From: DATHTS01 sp041940425
GTDB taxonomy: Bacteria > Acidobacteriota > Blastocatellia > Pyrinomonadales > Pyrinomonadaceae
DNA: 25,637 nucleotides
Direction of reading: 5' to 3'
NCBI GenBank assembly: GCA_041940425.1
Contig: JBGTSF010000068.1
Coordinates: 1-25,637, forward strand
In this document: positions 24,312 through 25,637 of the stretch, piece after piece
Layout: each line of letters opens with the position of its first letter
How positions within the stretch are numbered: the first letter of the stretch is position 1
Translations under genes and position numbers: made by a program
Notes under the pieces: generated by a model
Told to the model about the DNA's origin: nothing
The model's database searches: none
What the model saw: the letters and a program-made list of their open reading frames with translations, nothing else

Positions 24312-24399
24312 GCATCGGTCGCCAATCGGCAAAGGCAGGCAGTCTGTAAAACTGTCGCGCGTTCGCGCTGTGAAAGTTCGAGTCTTTCCCGATGCACCA
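24312..24399 (+). tRNA. tRNA-Tyr(GTA)
   Basis: Acceptor gcatcgg/ccgatgc, D stem gcc/ggc, anticodon arm gcagt-ctgtaaa-actgt (anticodon GTA), a long variable arm (class II, as expected for bacterial Tyr), T arm gaaag-ttcgagt-ctttc, discriminator A and encoded CCA. It is the first of ten tRNA genes on this strand. Confidence 0.93.
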
Positions 24400-24423
24400 A
24401 ACTCTAGGATGAAATTGGAACGC

Positions 24424-24455
24424 TGAACGATGAATCAATTTTTCTTCATCGTTCA
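24424..24455. repeat. 11-bp hairpin in the Tyr-Gly spacer
   Basis: tgaacgatgaa (24424-24434) pairs exactly with 24445-24455 around a 10-nt loop. It lies in the 81-bp spacer between the tRNA-Tyr and tRNA-Gly genes and may aid processing or be repeat-derived. Confidence 0.5.
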
Positions 24456-24480
24456 TCATTCCTACTTCAGCAATTCTTTC

Positions 24481-24557
24481 GTGAGCGAAACTCAAACAGG
24501 CTGAGTGCCGGTCTTCCAAACCGGATGTTGCGGGTTCAAATCCCGTCGCTCACTCCA
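24481..24557 (+). tRNA. tRNA-Gly(TCC)
   Basis: Acceptor gtgagcg/cgctcac, D stem actc/gagt, anticodon arm ccggt-cttccaa-accgg (anticodon TCC), T arm gcggg-ttcaaat-cccgt, discriminator T and encoded CCA. Position 8 is A instead of the nearly universal U, and the acceptor differs from the usual GCGGGCG of bacterial tRNA-Gly. Confidence 0.85.
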
Positions 24558-24573
24558 AAATTAAAATGGTCTT

Positions 24574-24660
24574 GGTCTTTGGTTTTTGGTCTTTGGAATT
24601 TTTCCAATGTCTTTAATCGCAAATTAAATGCCAAAACCCAAAGACCAAAAACCAAAGACC
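24574..24660. repeat. Perfect 23-bp inverted repeat in the Gly-Trp spacer
   Basis: The arms at 24574-24596 and 24638-24660 are exact complements, built of ggtctttggtttttggtctt-type repeats, around a 41-nt loop. The right arm ends seven bases before tRNA-Trp. Confidence 0.75.
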
Positions 24661-24667
24661 ATCTTCA

Positions 24668-24744
24668 GGGCGCGTAGTTTCAACCCGGCAAAATGCCGGT
24701 CTCCAAAACCGGAGTTTTCAGTTCAAATCTGAACGCGCCTGCCA
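24668..24744 (+). tRNA. tRNA-Trp(CCA)
   Basis: Acceptor gggcgcg/cgcgcct, a weak D stem (gttt/aaat), anticodon arm ccggt-ctccaaa-accgg (anticodon CCA), T arm ttcag-ttcaaat-ctgaa, discriminator G and encoded CCA. The anticodon stem is the same as in the preceding tRNA-Gly. Confidence 0.92.
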
Positions 24745-24856
24745 GATAAAATTTTCCCCCGAAGAAGCGAAGAAAGACGTGATTTCTTCTTTCCTCACCT
24801 CTCCTCACTTTACAAACTTTAACCATCCGCTACCGCAGATGGTTCTGACAAATTTC

Positions 24857-24944
24857 GGAAGGCAAGCCAAATCGGTGTGGCAGCAGTCTTGAAAACTGCC
24901 GCGCGTTAAAGCGCATACGGGTTCGAGTCCTGTGCCTTCCGCCA
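24857..24944 (+). tRNA. tRNA-Ser(TGA)
   Basis: Acceptor ggaaggc/gccttcc, anticodon arm gcagt-cttgaaa-actgc (anticodon TGA), a long variable arm (gcgcgttaaagcgc), a T loop ttcgagt, discriminator G and encoded CCA. It has the class II shape expected for serine. Confidence 0.93.
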
Positions 24945-25006
24945 AAACTCAGGTTTCATGTTTTTTAACTTTGAACTTTGAACCTTAAACCTTGAACTTA
25001 ATTTTC

Positions 25007-25086
25007 GGGGACGTGGCGCAGCGGAATTAAAGCGCGGCTCTCTGCGACGGAGCAGGTCGGAGGTTCGAATCCTCCCGTTCCCGCCA
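25007..25086 (+). tRNA. tRNA-Arg(GCG)
   Basis: Acceptor ggggacg/cgttccc, D stem gcgc/gcgc, anticodon arm gctct-ctgcgac-ggagc (anticodon GCG), T arm ggagg-ttcgaat-cctcc, discriminator G and encoded CCA. The cloverleaf is sound. Anticodon GCG is unusual because bacteria normally read CGU/CGC with an ACG tRNA modified to inosine. Confidence 0.88.
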
Positions 25087-25154
25087 AAATATTTTTTCCA
25101 GATTGCCGATTTAAACAAATCGCAAATCGGCAATCGCAAATCGAAAATCAAAAC

Positions 25155-25232
25155 GGCTTCGTAGCTCAACGGAATCAGAGCGCAAGAATTCGACTCTTGA
25201 GGTTGCGGGTTCGAATCCTGCCGAAGTCTCCA
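25155..25232 (+). tRNA. tRNA-Arg(TCG)
   Basis: Acceptor ggcttcg/cgaagtc, D stem gctc/gagc, anticodon arm caaga-attcgac-tcttg (anticodon TCG), T arm gcggg-ttcgaat-cctgc, discriminator T and encoded CCA. All arms are intact. Confidence 0.9.
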
Positions 25233-25239
25233 ATACCAT

Positions 25240-25314
25240 TTCGGGTTCGTCTAATTGACAGGACGCATGACTTTGACTCATGAAATATAGGTTTGAATCC
25301 TCTACCCGAAGCCA
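25240..25314 (+). tRNA. tRNA-Gln(TTG)
   Basis: Acceptor ttcgggt/acccgaa (perfect), D stem gtct/ggac, anticodon arm catga-ctttgac-tcatg (anticodon TTG), T loop tttgaat with one mismatch in its stem (atagg/cctct), discriminator G and encoded CCA. It starts only seven bases after the preceding tRNA. Confidence 0.88.
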
Positions 25315-25325
25315 AATTTATTTTT

Positions 25326-25404
25326 CTGGGCGTTCCAGCAGATGGCTATACGGGCTGGACTTGGAATCCAGTATTCGCAGGTTCGAATCCTGCCGCCCAG
25401 ACCA
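25326..25404 (+). tRNA. tRNA-Pro(TGG), weak D arm
   Basis: Acceptor ctgggcg/cgcccag, anticodon arm ctgga-cttggaa-tccag (anticodon TGG), T arm gcagg-ttcgaat-cctgc, discriminator A and encoded CCA. In the expected D stem (ccag against acgg) only two pairs form, so this copy departs from the canonical fold. Confidence 0.82.
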
Positions 25405-25447
25405 ATTTTTAATCTTAAATTTGAAATCTTCAATTTCATTTTTATTT

Positions 25448-25523
25448 GCCGACGTAGCCCAAATGGGGAGGCGGTTGTCTTAGAAACAATTTGATGTGAG
25501 TTCGAATCTCACCGTCGGTACCA
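25448..25523 (+). tRNA. tRNA with Leu anticodon (TAG) but a class I short variable loop
   Basis: Acceptor gccgacg/cgtcggt, D arm gcc/ggc, anticodon arm gttgt-cttagaa-acaat (anticodon TAG, reading CUA leucine codons), a 5-nt variable loop (ttgat), T arm gtgag-ttcgaat-ctcac, discriminator A and encoded CCA, 76 nt in all. Bacterial tRNA-Leu normally has a long variable arm; this one does not. Confidence 0.85.
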
Positions 25524-25534
25524 ATTTCTTTTAT

Positions 25535-25637
25535 GTCGAAGTGGCGGAAAGGTAAGACAGACGCGCGAAGTTTTTTGATGCTGCTAAAACTTCGTGAGAA
25601 TGTGACTCGTGCGGGTGAAAGTCCCGCCTTCGACACC
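25535..25637 (+). tRNA. Atypical class II tRNA, isotype unclear, cut by the window end
   Basis: Acceptor gtcgaag/cttcgac is perfect, the D-arm region (tggcgga...gacgcg) looks Leu-like, and a short variable stem (gag/ctc) is followed by T stem gcggg/cccgc. The anticodon stem cgaag/cttcg closes a 19-nt loop, or pairs as a 9-bp stem with an 11-nt loop, instead of the usual 7-nt loop. The T loop is tgaaagt rather than ttcgaat. The anticodon cannot be assigned. The final A of CCA is beyond the window. Confidence 0.6.

Overview
The window looks like a chromosomal piece of a Gram-negative bacterium, most likely an acidobacterium near Blastocatellia/Pyrinomonadaceae. That placement is an inference from the mix of genes: secreted NHL and FG-GAP proteins, a pilMNOPQ cluster followed by fimT/pilV/pilX/pilW-like genes with a very large PilX-like protein, moderate G+C coding DNA, and short AT-rich intergenic repeats. 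No rRNA gene or other firm taxonomic marker is present.

Layout. 1-5.1 kb: the tail of an FG-GAP/VCBS-like repeat protein, a DUF937 gene on the minus strand, then a translationally coupled pair encoding an NHL/M23-like secreted protein and an exported Xaa-Pro aminopeptidase. Two copies of a ~200-bp palindromic REP-pair element lie at 398-591 and 5292-5490. 5.5-6.5 kb: a consensus promoter, a folded leader holding a possible 14-residue hydrophobic peptide, and a hypothetical gene broken by a one-base frameshift. 6.5-9.75 kb: an AT-rich islet with one 1048-residue SIR2-STAND-helical repeat protein, a predicted anti-phage (Avs5-like) NADase sensor. It begins at a perfect 19-bp hairpin and is followed by an array of 21-bp repeats in exact phase (9787-10029).

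10.3-21.7 kb: type IV pilus assembly. pilM, pilN, pilO, pilP and pilQ (cytoplasmic actin-like protein, inner-membrane alignment proteins, periplasmic linker, secretin) follow a promoter and a ~315-nt leader and end at a strong terminator. A second transcription unit carries the minor-pilin set (FimT/GspH-like, PilV-like, giant PilX-like, PilW-like with a Pro/Thr tail) and ends at another strong terminator. The major pilin, PilB/T/C and PilY1 are not in the window.

21.8-23.6 kb: a MerR-type regulator and tRNA-Pro(GGG) on the minus strand, then thiL on the plus strand. 23.6-24.3 kb: a short unit with promoter, RBS and a possible 54-residue protein, followed by several strong hairpins. 24.3 kb to the end: ten tRNA genes in a row on the plus strand, in order Tyr, Gly, Trp, Ser, Arg, Arg, Gln, Pro, Leu and one class II-like tRNA of unclear identity. 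All have CCA encoded (the last is cut by the window edge). Several depart from canonical tRNA structure. The SIR2-STAND gene with its flanks and the unusual tRNA array are the two most interesting parts.
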